Below, piece by piece: positions 9,898-19,472 of a DNA stretch of 64,000 bases. How positions within the stretch are numbered: the first letter of the stretch is position 1; each line of letters begins with the position of its first letter. The notes below the pieces were generated by a model that was given only the letters and a program-made list of their open reading frames with translations, searched no databases and was not told where the DNA came from. The DNA is from a virus. Both the position numbers and the translations under genes were made by a program. The stretch covers positions 40,909-104,908 of IMG/VR virus record IMGVR_UViG_3300032093_000042; one strand, written 5' to 3'.

Positions 9898-11007
9898 ATG
9901 ATATTTACTCCATTTTCATCAGACGATATCGTAACAGGCAGAATAAACCAAGTATCCTCGGGTATGTTTGGTACCGGCAGTTTAACGGTGGCACAATCAA
10001 CATTTGTAACAGCATCATCTCAAGCAAACGTATTGACTGGATCAAATCCATATGACGTTAAAAACGGACAGTATTATTTGGATGTATATAGCGGCGCCGA
10101 TCAATATTTTTCTATAGCTTACGGAGATTATTATAACTCAGGAAGCAGTCAATTTGACTGGACCGGCAATACTACTCAAGTCTTGACAAATGAAACAAAA
10201 ATTATATACACACAATACAAAAACACTCTTCTACAACCAGGAGATAATTTATTTAGTTTTGCGTCTAGTAGTATAAATACACCAATTGATAGTTCTGCTA
10301 TCTTTGTAGTAAATTTTACAGCCGATAAATTCCAAGATCAAGTAGATCCTGGTCAAATTCAATTAAACTTTAGTGGTGCAAATGGTCAATATAGTTATAT
10401 TGACGACTCTCAAGTTATAAATAAACAACAAAACGTTTATAACTTAATTTCGGGATCAATTATTAATGGAATTCCGACTCCATATACACATGGAGGTACG
10501 GTAACAGCATATTATCAGGGTACAGGTCTATTTTATCCAACGAACGGCGTTGTTATATTGAATGCCGTTGCTCTAGATAAAATTGTAGGCATTACAGATG
10601 CATCTCCACAAATTACAGCAACTGGGCGTCCTAGTAATCAAACGTCAACACAATTTAAGAGTTATTGGAGAGATTGGATACGTAAGTTTTTCTTAAGTTT
10701 ACGTAGATCAAATAAGAATATGGCAGTACGTAAAAGTGAATTTGTACCATCAACGAACTATTTTATAAGAGTTAAAAATAAAGAGTTTAACTACAGCAAC
10801 AATCCTACATTTGTTTCTAACGGAAATGATGGTAAAACTCAAGGTACTATAATTTATCCCGAATTAATAAGTAATCCACGTACCTATGTTACTACAATCG
10901 GATTGTACGATTCTAACAATGAATTATTAGCAGTTGGTAAATTAAGTAAGCCAACGCAAAAATCATTTGATAATGAATTGTTAATCAAGTGTCGTATAGA
11001 TTTTTAA
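9898..11007 (+). CDS. Virion structural protein with conserved C-terminal GLYD...AVGKL domain
   Basis: A 369-aa protein, not assignable to a named family. The first 240 residues are beta-rich, with many Gly/Ser/Thr and a FSGANGQYSYIDDS segment. A basic patch (WRDWIRKFFLSLRRSNKN) lies near residue 265. The last 60 residues contain YVTTIGLYDSNNELLAVGKL followed by a Lys/Pro segment and an IKCRIDF end. Nearly the same C-terminal motif closes the 884-aa protein at 11796-14450, so it is probably a shared attachment or trimerisation domain. The start lies 6 bases after the preceding stop. Confidence 0.55.
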   Translation: MIFTPFSSDDIVTGRINQVSSGMFGTGSLTVAQSTFVTASSQANVLTGSNPYDVKNGQYYLDVYSGADQYFSIAYGDYYNSGSSQFDWTGNTTQVLTNETKIIYTQYKNTLLQPGDNLFSFASSSINTPIDSSAIFVVNFTADKFQDQVDPGQIQLNFSGANGQYSYIDDSQVINKQQNVYNLISGSIINGIPTPYTHGGTVTAYYQGTGLFYPTNGVVILNAVALDKIVGITDASPQITATGRPSNQTSTQFKSYWRDWIRKFFLSLRRSNKNMAVRKSEFVPSTNYFIRVKNKEFNYSNNPTFVSNGNDGKTQGTIIYPELISNPRTYVTTIGLYDSNNELLAVGKLSKPTQKSFDNELLIKCRIDF

Positions 11008-11026
11008 TATAATTTTTAATTTTTCC

Positions 11027-11034
11027 TATTTATA
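11027..11034 (+). promoter_or_regulatory. TATTTATA element, candidate late promoter
   Basis: An exact TATTTATA, 5 nt before the ATG at 11040, in the only intergenic gap between two structural genes. It is one of about eleven such elements 3-6 nt from a start codon in this window (see findings). Confidence 0.45.
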
Positions 11035-11039
11035 TTAGG

Positions 11040-11774
11040 ATGGTTAAATTTTTAAAAAATCAAGATATTCAGGTAACTACATTTGCGATTGCTAAAAATA
11101 AAATAGCTAATACCTTATTTTCCGATTTGTTATTAGCAAGCGATGGCACATATGATTTTCCGTTAATAATACCGGTTGAACAGTGTGTTTATAATTTTAA
11201 CACTTTAGCCACCGGTTCATTTGTTACCGTGGCGAGTTCATCGTGTGATGGTTCCACTATTAATACTAACGGATATTTAGCGTGTTCTCCCAATTTAAAC
11301 GAAAATAATCCAAATATGCAGTTTGGATTCAAACAGTCTGCCGATTCAGTTTTTTATCCAATTGGCACGCCAGAATATAATTCGGTAAATAATCCTATAA
11401 ATTCCGACGGTACATACCAAGTACAAGTATATAATACTATAAAAAATATGTATTATAATACTTACAATAATTCTTATCAGATATTCGGCTTTGATGGATT
11501 TAATAATTCCAACACTAAGTTGCAACTTGACGATAAGTTTATAAGTTATACTTTAAATGTTACACAAAGTGGAGATAGAATTAGACAAAAAAGTGTTGTT
11601 ATTAATAATCAAACAGGAGATATAGTTGCCGATATTAAAGATGACGGTTTAAATAATTTATATTTGTCAGGTTCGTATTTTGTTAATAACTATAATATAT
11701 ATTCAAATACAACCGATACTGTGACTAACACCGGTGAAAGTGGTTTGGGAAGATATTTGATAAACAATAACTAG
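11040..11774 (+). CDS. Structural protein, small partner of the FG-GAP protein
   Basis: A 244-aa protein that I do not recognise. The N-terminus (FLKNQDIQVTTFAIAKNKIA) loosely resembles the start of the 212-aa protein at 9253. The rest is Asn/Ser/Tyr-rich beta sequence with two short Cys-containing stretches (VEQCVYNF, SSSCDGST). It lies just before a large appendage protein, as its counterpart at 9253 does. Probably a virion component; the exact role is unknown. Confidence 0.5.
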   Translation: MVKFLKNQDIQVTTFAIAKNKIANTLFSDLLLASDGTYDFPLIIPVEQCVYNFNTLATGSFVTVASSSCDGSTINTNGYLACSPNLNENNPNMQFGFKQSADSVFYPIGTPEYNSVNNPINSDGTYQVQVYNTIKNMYYNTYNNSYQIFGFDGFNNSNTKLQLDDKFISYTLNVTQSGDRIRQKSVVINNQTGDIVADIKDDGLNNLYLSGSYFVNNYNIYSNTTDTVTNTGESGLGRYLINNN

Positions 11775-11783
11775 TTACAATTA

Positions 11784-11791
11784 TATTTATA
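11784..11791 (+). promoter_or_regulatory. TATTTATA element, candidate late promoter
   Basis: An exact TATTTATA, 4 nt before the ATG at 11796. There is no Shine-Dalgarno sequence between it and the start codon. Confidence 0.5.
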
Positions 11792-11795
11792 GTTA

Positions 11796-14450
11796 ATGGC
11801 GAATTTAGACACAATTTATAATGAAAATTATGGTTCAACCGTAGTAACCAACGGTGATTTTATTGCTATAGGCAATCCACCGTGGAAAAAATACTCACAA
11901 TGTGAGGGATTTTCAAGAATAGGTCAAGTATTTTTAATTAAAAATGATCGGTTTAATTCAAAATATCCTGTTATCAAAACGTATACAAAAAAGTTTTCTA
12001 CTGAAAATGGTTATTTACCTACATATTATACTGAACAGAGTAGTAGTACATCATTTACAGCATCGTTTACAAAAGATGACGGTTACTACAACGATACATC
12101 CACATCATGTAGTTATTTAGTAATTGAAGATGATAATATACACACATATCAGTCAAATTACGGATCTTCAATTGACATGTGTGATTATTTCTTAGCGATA
12201 GGAGATACAGGTGTAACAGCTAGTTTTTATACAGGTTATACATCTTCGTTTGCTTCCGTAGATATTTATGTAATTAATTCTAATTATACATACGACACAT
12301 CTAACGGCATAATGTCTTCGTTTAATGATTGTGACTCGGAATCAAATAGTCAGTTAGACAATAGTCCGGTTTGTGTAATAACTGGATCTATATCCGAACA
12401 TTTCGGTAAAACCGTAAGTATTACTAATAATTATCTAGCGGTTGGTGCACCTAATTACAATTCAGGAAGAGGCTGTGTTTATATATACAAATATGTAGAC
12501 TCAGAATGTATATATCAACTGCAATCTACGGTGTCGTGTAGTTTAACTACATATCCATTACAATATAATTTCGGCAGTTCTATATGCTTAGATAAAGCTA
12601 CAGAAACTACACTGGTAGTAGGTAGTAATCAACTTTCACAATCAAACGTTTATATATTTATATCATCTTCAAATGGTTGGCAACTAAAACAAACGTTAAG
12701 TCAAAATACGAGTTCTAACTATTATAAATTAAACGACGCAAACTTTGATTTTGTTGCGAGTGGCAGTCAGATAAATTCTAGATATGGATATTCGGTATCA
12801 ATACACAAAAATTTACTAGCCGTAGGTGCACCAAATGATTTGATTTATTGGGAATATTCTGGATCAAATGTATTAAGACAACGTGGATCCGTTTATTTGT
12901 ATACCGATGATATTTGTAACAATTCGGAAATAAGTGGTAATTTATTAGTAAACTATACGTTGTTAACGAAAGTATACGGAGACTCATCCACATTTAAAGA
13001 TAATTTATTTGGATTTTCAGTATCCACACATAATAATAAAGTTTTGATCGGATCGCCAAAACCATATTTTCCATTTAGTTCTATTTTTATTTCAAGTTCC
13101 ATAGATTTTTATGATAATACATTCGATCAAACCGATTTCGGAGAATCTACGTATTGTGGCCAAACTTTATTATATTATGTAACTAATTCCAACGTAGTAC
13201 AACTGACTACAACTCCTATTTCAAAGCGAAAAGAATTAGGCAAACCGTACAATGCATTCGGATATTCTGTATCTGTGTCAGACGACAATTTAGTTATAGG
13301 AGCTCCCATACCACTTAACGACGATTTTCATCTACAAAGTTTGATAATAACCGAATCAGGCAGCGCTTCTCAACCACTTTATAAATTAACATCGTCTTAT
13401 CAAAGTGAAGACTGTTATATAACTTCTAGTTTTGTTTTAAATCAACTCGAAGAATGTATTAGTTGTGATTTTGGCGGTCCTATTAGTGGCGCTATTAGTG
13501 GCGCTATTGGTGGTGTATGTGACAATCTGATTATATTTGTTAACGAAGACGGAGATACTCAATACGTATCAAGTCAAATATTCGGCATGTCTTACATCTA
13601 TGACATGAAAGATTTACAAAAAAATCATCACGTTGGTAATGTGTTTTACAATAATAATAAAATTGTTATTAATAATACAGGTAGTATATTAAAGAATTTG
13701 ACACTTGATCCCACCGATTTTAACAATTCATATTTGTATATGGATTATCAAAGTCAAATGTCTCTACATGAAAAACAGTATATATGTACAATTGAACCCG
13801 GCGAATTTAACGTTTCAACAAATCCATCTGCAATAACATCTTCATACTTTGAATATGATATACTGAATAAAAACGTGTTTGATTTTAATAATCTTGATAT
13901 TATAATGAGATATCTAAATTATAGAATTACAAATAATTCTTCGGAGAAATGGTGGTTAAATTTTGTGAGCGGTGATGTAGATGAATCCGTGTTTAATTAT
14001 TACACATCTTCATTTACGAATTACGACGATAATCGTCTAACACAAACAATAAAAGATAAGTTCTGTGACGTCGATTTAGATATTAACAACGATGGTGTTA
14101 CAAATAATCAAGACGCAGAAATATTATGGAAATATTTTATAAATGATTTGACAATAAATAATTATCAGAATTATTTAAATCCACGAGCAAAACGTACAAA
14201 TTATGATAATATTGTTGGATTTTTAAATGAAAAAACGGGAAAATTTAATACAAAACTAATTAAACAAGAATTTTTTAATTTTAATTATAGTTCTTCAATT
14301 GATATAACAGGTTCATATCTAGCCCCATATATTACAACGGTTGGTTTATACAGCGATCAAGGAGAATTGGTCGCGGTTGCTAAATTAGCTCAACCAATTA
14401 AAAATACAAGTGAAATTCCAATTAATATTGTTGTTAAATGGGATACTTAA
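11796..14450 (+). CDS. FG-GAP repeat (beta-propeller) appendage protein with dockerin-like loop
   Basis: An 884-aa protein. Seven FG-GAP-like repeats of the form (F/Y)G.SV......L.(I/V)GAP start near residues 9, 120, 204, 258, 329, 406 and 488. The clearest are FGKTVSITNNYLAVGAPNY and YGYSVSIHKNLLAVGAPND. Seven repeats fit a seven-bladed propeller of the integrin-alpha type. Near residues 760-785 there is a canonical 12-residue calcium loop, DINNDGVTNNQD, with the context of a type I dockerin repeat. The C-terminus repeats the GLYSDQGELVAVAKL motif of the 369-aa protein. Together these features suggest a calcium-stabilised surface-binding appendage. No enzymatic residues were recognised. Confidence 0.7.
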   Translation: MANLDTIYNENYGSTVVTNGDFIAIGNPPWKKYSQCEGFSRIGQVFLIKNDRFNSKYPVIKTYTKKFSTENGYLPTYYTEQSSSTSFTASFTKDDGYYNDTSTSCSYLVIEDDNIHTYQSNYGSSIDMCDYFLAIGDTGVTASFYTGYTSSFASVDIYVINSNYTYDTSNGIMSSFNDCDSESNSQLDNSPVCVITGSISEHFGKTVSITNNYLAVGAPNYNSGRGCVYIYKYVDSECIYQLQSTVSCSLTTYPLQYNFGSSICLDKATETTLVVGSNQLSQSNVYIFISSSNGWQLKQTLSQNTSSNYYKLNDANFDFVASGSQINSRYGYSVSIHKNLLAVGAPNDLIYWEYSGSNVLRQRGSVYLYTDDICNNSEISGNLLVNYTLLTKVYGDSSTFKDNLFGFSVSTHNNKVLIGSPKPYFPFSSIFISSSIDFYDNTFDQTDFGESTYCGQTLLYYVTNSNVVQLTTTPISKRKELGKPYNAFGYSVSVSDDNLVIGAPIPLNDDFHLQSLIITESGSASQPLYKLTSSYQSEDCYITSSFVLNQLEECISCDFGGPISGAISGAIGGVCDNLIIFVNEDGDTQYVSSQIFGMSYIYDMKDLQKNHHVGNVFYNNNKIVINNTGSILKNLTLDPTDFNNSYLYMDYQSQMSLHEKQYICTIEPGEFNVSTNPSAITSSYFEYDILNKNVFDFNNLDIIMRYLNYRITNNSSEKWWLNFVSGDVDESVFNYYTSSFTNYDDNRLTQTIKDKFCDVDLDINNDGVTNNQDAEILWKYFINDLTINNYQNYLNPRAKRTNYDNIVGFLNEKTGKFNTKLIKQEFFNFNYSSSIDITGSYLAPYITTVGLYSDQGELVAVAKLAQPIKNTSEIPINIVVKWDT

Positions 14451-14453
14451 TTA

Positions 14454-14461
14454 TATTTATT
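14454..14461 (+). promoter_or_regulatory. TATTTATT element, candidate late promoter
   Basis: A variant of the late motif (final T instead of A), 20 nt before the ATG at 14482, in a 31-bp AT-rich gap after the FG-GAP gene. Confidence 0.35.
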
Positions 14462-14481
14462 ATATATAACACAATAAAAAT

Positions 14482-14805
14482 ATGGCAACCTCACCTGATA
14501 GTAAAAAAATTAATCGTGAATCATTAAATCAAAGTCTATCCGACAGATACATTAGTGGTCAATCCGCAGGCGGCGCATATCAGCCAGTACAAAAAAACGT
14601 TAAGACAGTTGGGTCCAATGAAATTTCGTTAGGCGGTAGTACTTTTGATACAAACTATACTGTAACCAAGGGTTTTAAAATTAAACAAGGTACACAACAA
14701 ACCGAGTTTAAAGACGCTGTTGATGGTCAACGATCATTACAACAGTCAATATATTTAAAAGGTTTTAATAATAAGAAATATACTAACGGATCTTTTGGTC
14801 GTTAA
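14482..14805 (+). CDS. Small hypothetical protein at end of baseplate operon
   Basis: A 107-aa polar protein (Gln, Ser, Gly, Lys) with no recognised motif or membrane segment. It opens with MATSPDSKKINRESLNQSLS and ends with a basic Gly-rich tail (NNKKYTNGSFGR). It lies between the appendage genes and the DNA-processing cassette, 12 bases before the resolvase gene. Codon use matches its neighbours, so it is likely a real gene, perhaps a minor virion protein. Confidence 0.5.
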   Translation: MATSPDSKKINRESLNQSLSDRYISGQSAGGAYQPVQKNVKTVGSNEISLGGSTFDTNYTVTKGFKIKQGTQQTEFKDAVDGQRSLQQSIYLKGFNNKKYTNGSFGR

Positions 14806-14817
14806 TATATATTCTAA

Positions 14818-15327
14818 ATGGTTATATTAGGATTAGATTCATCGACATCAGTAACAGGTTGGGCTTTCAGTGAAAACGGAAAGATACTGGATGCTGGCTT
14901 TATTGACACAAAAAAATTTGATACGACTAAAGAAAAAACATTTCATGTAATTTCAGAGTTGGAATCAAACAAATATTGTAAATTATTTGAACAAATTAAC
15001 TTGGAAGCTGCTCTAAGCGGGTTCGCCGGCGGTTTTACTAGTCAACAAACGATTATTACACTCGCAAGACACAACGCGGTCTTTGCATACATAATAGAAG
15101 AACACTTTAAAAAGAAAGTAAACCTATTGAGCGTAAATACAATGCGTAAGCAAATATTTGGTAAATGTAGAATCAAAGGAATAAAGTCCAAAGACTTTGT
15201 TAAGCAAGAGTTGGAATCGTTGATACCAGACGTTGTTAACTTTACGGTTAAGAATAAAAAAGGTAATTGGGATGAACGCAACTGTGATATGTATGACGCT
15301 ATCGTAGCCGGCTTATATAAAAATTAA
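14818..15327 (+). CDS. RuvC-like Holliday junction resolvase (RNase H fold)
   Basis: A 169-aa protein with the RuvC-type arrangement of acidic residues: Asp7 in the first strand (LGLDSSTSVTGWA), Glu63 in INLEAA, and Asp157/Asp160 in CDMYDA near the C-terminus. The length fits RuvC-family resolvases. Such enzymes cut four-way DNA junctions. In T4 the equivalent debranching before packaging is done by the unrelated endonuclease VII (gp49), so this could be its functional replacement. It is followed by a primase and an Mre11/Rad50-like fusion, in keeping with a role in recombination-dependent replication. Substrate specificity is inferred. Confidence 0.8.
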   Translation: MVILGLDSSTSVTGWAFSENGKILDAGFIDTKKFDTTKEKTFHVISELESNKYCKLFEQINLEAALSGFAGGFTSQQTIITLARHNAVFAYIIEEHFKKKVNLLSVNTMRKQIFGKCRIKGIKSKDFVKQELESLIPDVVNFTVKNKKGNWDERNCDMYDAIVAGLYKN

Positions 15328-15368
15328 AGTGCTTGATTAAATTTAAATGTTTTGATATACTATAGTAA

Positions 15369-16286
15369 ATGACTAATGGTTCTGTTATAGAAACGCTTTC
15401 AAAACTGTTTAAGCAAAAGCCTCATATACAAAAAGGTGGAGATGAAATATTAGTTTTTTGTCCGAATTGTAAACATCACAAAAGAAAATTAAATATCAAC
15501 ACCACAACCGGTTATTATCAGTGTTGGGTATGTGGCTTTAGTGGTAAAAGTTTTACGTCTTTGTTGAAGAAAGTAAAAGCGCCTGCTGAATTTTATAAGG
15601 TATTGTGTAAGGACAAAGTTAAGATAACTTATACAATTGAAGAAGATAAAAAAGATCTCGTTTTACCTGAAGAATTTAAACCTTTGTGTAAACCCAATAA
15701 AGACTTTGCTTATAAACACGCTTTAAACTATTGTTTACAACGTAATCTTACAATTCATGAAATTGTTAGATACAACATTGGATACTGTTCCGAAGGCAAT
15801 TTTGCTAATAGGGTAATTATTCCATCATATGACAAAGACGGAAAGTTAAACTTTTATTGTGGTAGAGATTTTTGTGGCGGCAAACTCAAATACAGACTGT
15901 GTGATGGTAGTAAAGATATAATTGGCTTTGAATTATTTACAGACTTTAATCAACCTCTCACAATCGTAGAAGGACCGTTTGATGCTTTGTCGGTTAAATA
16001 CAACGTCGTACCTTTATTTGGTAAAACTCTATCAAGAAAATTAAAAATAAAATTGATGGTGAATAAACCACCTAGAGTAAATGTTCTTTTGGATAACGAT
16101 GCTTTATCTTCAAGTATCAAAATCTGTGAGTTTTTAGTAAGTAACAATATAGAAACACACTTGGTATTGTTGGATGGCAAAGATCCAAATGAAATAGGTC
16201 ACAAAAAAACTTGGCAAACCATCAGTAACAGTGTTAGAATGGATGAAAGTCTATTGTACCGATATAAGTTAACAAATAAATTATGA
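15369..16286 (+). CDS. DNA primase, zinc ribbon plus Toprim domain
   Basis: A 305-aa protein. The N-terminal zinc ribbon has C31-x2-C34 and C52-x2-C55 (FCPNC...YQCWVCG). The Toprim domain has EGPFDA with Glu201, then LLDNDA with Asp242 and Asp244, the metal-binding DxD of DnaG-type primases. It lacks the C-terminal helicase-binding region of bacterial DnaG and is close in size to T4 primase gp61. It would make short RNA primers for lagging-strand synthesis. No helicase gene is present in the window. Its last 4 bases overlap the next start (ATGA), indicating coupled translation with the Mre11/Rad50-like fusion. Confidence 0.82.
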   Translation: MTNGSVIETLSKLFKQKPHIQKGGDEILVFCPNCKHHKRKLNINTTTGYYQCWVCGFSGKSFTSLLKKVKAPAEFYKVLCKDKVKITYTIEEDKKDLVLPEEFKPLCKPNKDFAYKHALNYCLQRNLTIHEIVRYNIGYCSEGNFANRVIIPSYDKDGKLNFYCGRDFCGGKLKYRLCDGSKDIIGFELFTDFNQPLTIVEGPFDALSVKYNVVPLFGKTLSRKLKIKLMVNKPPRVNVLLDNDALSSSIKICEFLVSNNIETHLVLLDGKDPNEIGHKKTWQTISNSVRMDESLLYRYKLTNKL

Positions 16287-19200
16287 TTGTATTAAAAAAT
16301 ACAGATGAAAAAATCAATTGCATAGTGCACATTGCAGATATTCATATTCGTCTTACACAAAGACACGATGAATATAAGTCGGTTTTTCAAAAGTTTTATG
16401 CAGCCCTTGATAAAGCAAAAACACTAAATGCATTGTTAGTAATTGCAGGTGACATTTTTCATAATAAATCCGATCTAAGTCCGGAGTGTGTGAAAATTGG
16501 AAGTGAATTTTTAAAGAACTGTGCAGATCGTCTTCCTACAATTCTCATAGCTGGAAATCATGATGCTACATTAGCTAATAAATCTAGATTAGATTGTTTA
16601 ACTCCAATCGTAGACAGTTTAAATCATTCAAATCTTTATTACTTAAAAGCTAGTGATGTATTTAGATATGAAAACATCTTATTTAATAATTTCAGTGTAT
16701 TTGATAGTCCTGAAAAATACGTAAAATTAGACGATGTACCCGCAAAGTATCTGGTTGGTACGGATCATCATATTGCACTATTTCACGGCCCAGTAAATAA
16801 TGCAATTACTGATATTGGATATACCGTGAGCAATCGTGCAATCACAAACGAACTGTTTGATGGACATCATATTGCAATGTTGGGTGATATTCATAAACAT
16901 CAAGTTCTACAAGAATATGATGAAAAGGAAAATAAACCAGTCATTGCATATGCATCAAGCATGATTCAACAAAATCATGGTGAAGAACTTAGAGGACATG
17001 GATTTTTGATGTGGGACTTAAAACGTAAAGTATTTAAACACTACGAGTTATCTAATGACTATGGGTTTTATACAGTTGAAATTAACAAAGGCAAACTAGT
17101 AACGGATATTTCATCAATTCCAAAGAAGGTTACATTAAGAGTAATCTGTAGGGAATCTATACCCTCACAGGTAAAGGAAATCGTAAGTGAAATTAAAGAA
17201 AAATGTACTTTAGTTGAAACTACTTATGTTCGTGGCGATGAACTTTCTAATGATTTGACTTTAAAGTCTGGTCAGATATTTGACATACACAACATTTTTA
17301 ATGTAGATTATCAAAATAAACTTATTGAAGATAATCTCTTAACTAAGAACATAGATAAAGATATCATAGAGAAGGTTAAAGAGTTAAATAAATCTCTAAA
17401 CAAAGAGATATCTAAAGATAAGACACCAAAGAACATTCGATGGAAGCCAAAGATGTTTGAGTTTGATAACATGTTTAGTTATGGTGAGGGTAACATAATT
17501 GATTTCACAAAACTAAAAGGCACTATCGGATTATTTGCACCAAATGCAAGTGGTAAATCAAGCATCATGGATGCACTTGCATTTTGTGTATTTGATAAGT
17601 TTAGTAAAGGGTTCAAAGCATCACATGTTTTAAATACTCAAAAGATGAGCTTTCGTTGTAAATTTAATTTTGAGGTCAACGGTGTTGATTACTTTATTGA
17701 ACGTGATGGTAAATCCGATAAAAAAGGAAATGTTAAAGTTGAGGTTAAGTTCTATAAAATAGAAAACGGTAATGAAGTACCATTAAACGGAGAAGCTCGG
17801 CGAAGTACAAATGATATAATCAGAGATTACGTAGGCACGTATGAAGATTTTATTTTAACGGTTCTTAGTATACAAAATAGTAAGGCCGGATCTTTTATCG
17901 ATCTGGGTCAAACTGAACGTAAAGATTTGTTGTGCCAATTTATGGGATTAACTGTATTTGATCAATTGTATAATTTGGCAAATGATAAGTTTAAAGAAAC
18001 AAATACACTTTTAAAGAATGTAAGCAAAGAACAGTTACTACAAGAATTACAAAATGTATCCAGTAGTATTGATAGTAATAATACAAGTATTACACAATAC
18101 AATTTAGAAGTAAAAGACTTAGAATCTAAAAAAGATGATCATAATAACAAGTTATTAGAACTATCAAATAATGTTATTAAGACATCTTCGTTTGATATTG
18201 ACATTACTAAACTAGAATCCGAAAAGAAATCTTTAGAATCTAATATCAATAGATTTGAAAAAGATATCAATGATAAAAAGACCAAGTTTTCATCTATTGA
18301 AACTGAGTTATATAGTTTATCTTCTTCATTAAAAAGTTGTGAAAATATAGAAACCGATTATGATCAATATAAAATTTATAAAGATGAAGAATCAAAAAAA
18401 TCTTCAGAAATTGATAAGCTTAAAGTAGTAGTTAAAAATAAAATTGATAAACTTAAAAAATTAGAAGAACACAAATATGATCCTAATTGTACGTATTGTA
18501 TAAATAACGTTTTTGTGAAAGATGCTATCAAGACTAAAGAAGAACTGGAACATGATAAAAACAAAGGAAAATTATTGGTAGAAGAATATAATGTTATTAA
18601 ATCTAAGTTAGATTTTTTTGGTGACATTGAATCTCGTTACAAAGAATGTCAACGTGTAAATTCTGAAAAGGTTAGATTAGAAAAATCCAAAGAGATTTTG
18701 TCTACAGCAATACTACGTGATGAAAATTTTAAAATCAGATTACAAAACGATTTGAGTAATGTAATTCATAATATTGAAAATTTTTATAAAAATAAAGATA
18801 TTATTGAAAATAACATCAAGTTAATAACAGAAATTGATGTTGTAAAATCTTCTATCAAAGATTATGAATCTCAGATTAAATCATTGAATAATAAATTGTT
18901 TAATATTTCTACGGAAAAAGGAAGACTTGAGTTGCAGTATAAAAATACTACCGATCAACTTAGCAAAGTTAAAGAGCTTGAAGATTCGTATGAGTCTTAT
19001 AAACTATATACCAATGTTATAAGTCGGGATGGAATTCCGTATGAAATTATTACCAAGACTTTGCCTGAAATTGAAAAAGAAGTTAATAATATTCTTCAAC
19101 AGTTAGTTGAGTTTACAGTAACTATGCAAACAGATGGTAAGAATATTATGACTAATATAGTTTATGACGATAAACGTTGGCCACTTGAAATGGCAAGTGG

Positions 19201-19468
19201 CATGGAGAAGTTTGTAAGTGGATTAGCAATTAGAGTTGCTTTAATTAATATTAGTAATTTGCCTAGACCAAATATTATTTGTATAGACGAAGGATTTGGA
19301 TGTGCTGACAGTGATCATTTGGGTCAAATGGGCGTGTTGTTTAATTATTTAAAACATCAATTTGAGTTCATATGGATAATCAGCCATTTGGACCAAATGC
19401 GTGATATGGTGGATACCAGAGTGGAAATAAAAAAAGAAGGAGGATATAGTAAAGTAGTATGTATTTAA
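16283..19468 (+). CDS. Single-chain Mre11/Rad50-like nuclease-ATPase (gp47-gp46 fusion)
   Basis: A 1061-aa protein. Residues 1-330 are a calcineurin-like nuclease of the Mre11/SbcD/gp47 type, with motifs D19-I-H21, GD57IFH, GNHD (91-94), HGP (168-170) and GDIHKH (201-206). Residues 390-1061 are a Rad50/SbcC/gp46-type ATPase: Walker A APNASGKS at 419-426 (the first Gly is Ala), a long coiled coil, a zinc hook C736-T-Y-C739 at its middle, a signature-like segment, and Walker B IICIDEGFG with D1002/E1003. In T4 these are two proteins that resect DNA ends for recombination-dependent replication; here one reading frame encodes both with no internal stop. It overlaps the primase by 4 bases. Confidence 0.88.
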   Translation: MIVLKNTDEKINCIVHIADIHIRLTQRHDEYKSVFQKFYAALDKAKTLNALLVIAGDIFHNKSDLSPECVKIGSEFLKNCADRLPTILIAGNHDATLANKSRLDCLTPIVDSLNHSNLYYLKASDVFRYENILFNNFSVFDSPEKYVKLDDVPAKYLVGTDHHIALFHGPVNNAITDIGYTVSNRAITNELFDGHHIAMLGDIHKHQVLQEYDEKENKPVIAYASSMIQQNHGEELRGHGFLMWDLKRKVFKHYELSNDYGFYTVEINKGKLVTDISSIPKKVTLRVICRESIPSQVKEIVSEIKEKCTLVETTYVRGDELSNDLTLKSGQIFDIHNIFNVDYQNKLIEDNLLTKNIDKDIIEKVKELNKSLNKEISKDKTPKNIRWKPKMFEFDNMFSYGEGNIIDFTKLKGTIGLFAPNASGKSSIMDALAFCVFDKFSKGFKASHVLNTQKMSFRCKFNFEVNGVDYFIERDGKSDKKGNVKVEVKFYKIENGNEVPLNGEARRSTNDIIRDYVGTYEDFILTVLSIQNSKAGSFIDLGQTERKDLLCQFMGLTVFDQLYNLANDKFKETNTLLKNVSKEQLLQELQNVSSSIDSNNTSITQYNLEVKDLESKKDDHNNKLLELSNNVIKTSSFDIDITKLESEKKSLESNINRFEKDINDKKTKFSSIETELYSLSSSLKSCENIETDYDQYKIYKDEESKKSSEIDKLKVVVKNKIDKLKKLEEHKYDPNCTYCINNVFVKDAIKTKEELEHDKNKGKLLVEEYNVIKSKLDFFGDIESRYKECQRVNSEKVRLEKSKEILSTAILRDENFKIRLQNDLSNVIHNIENFYKNKDIIENNIKLITEIDVVKSSIKDYESQIKSLNNKLFNISTEKGRLELQYKNTTDQLSKVKELEDSYESYKLYTNVISRDGIPYEIITKTLPEIEKEVNNILQQLVEFTVTMQTDGKNIMTNIVYDDKRWPLEMASGMEKFVSGLAIRVALINISNLPRPNIICIDEGFGCADSDHLGQMGVLFNYLKHQFEFIWIISHLDQMRDMVDTRVEIKKEGGYSKVVCI

Positions 19469-19472
19469 TATT

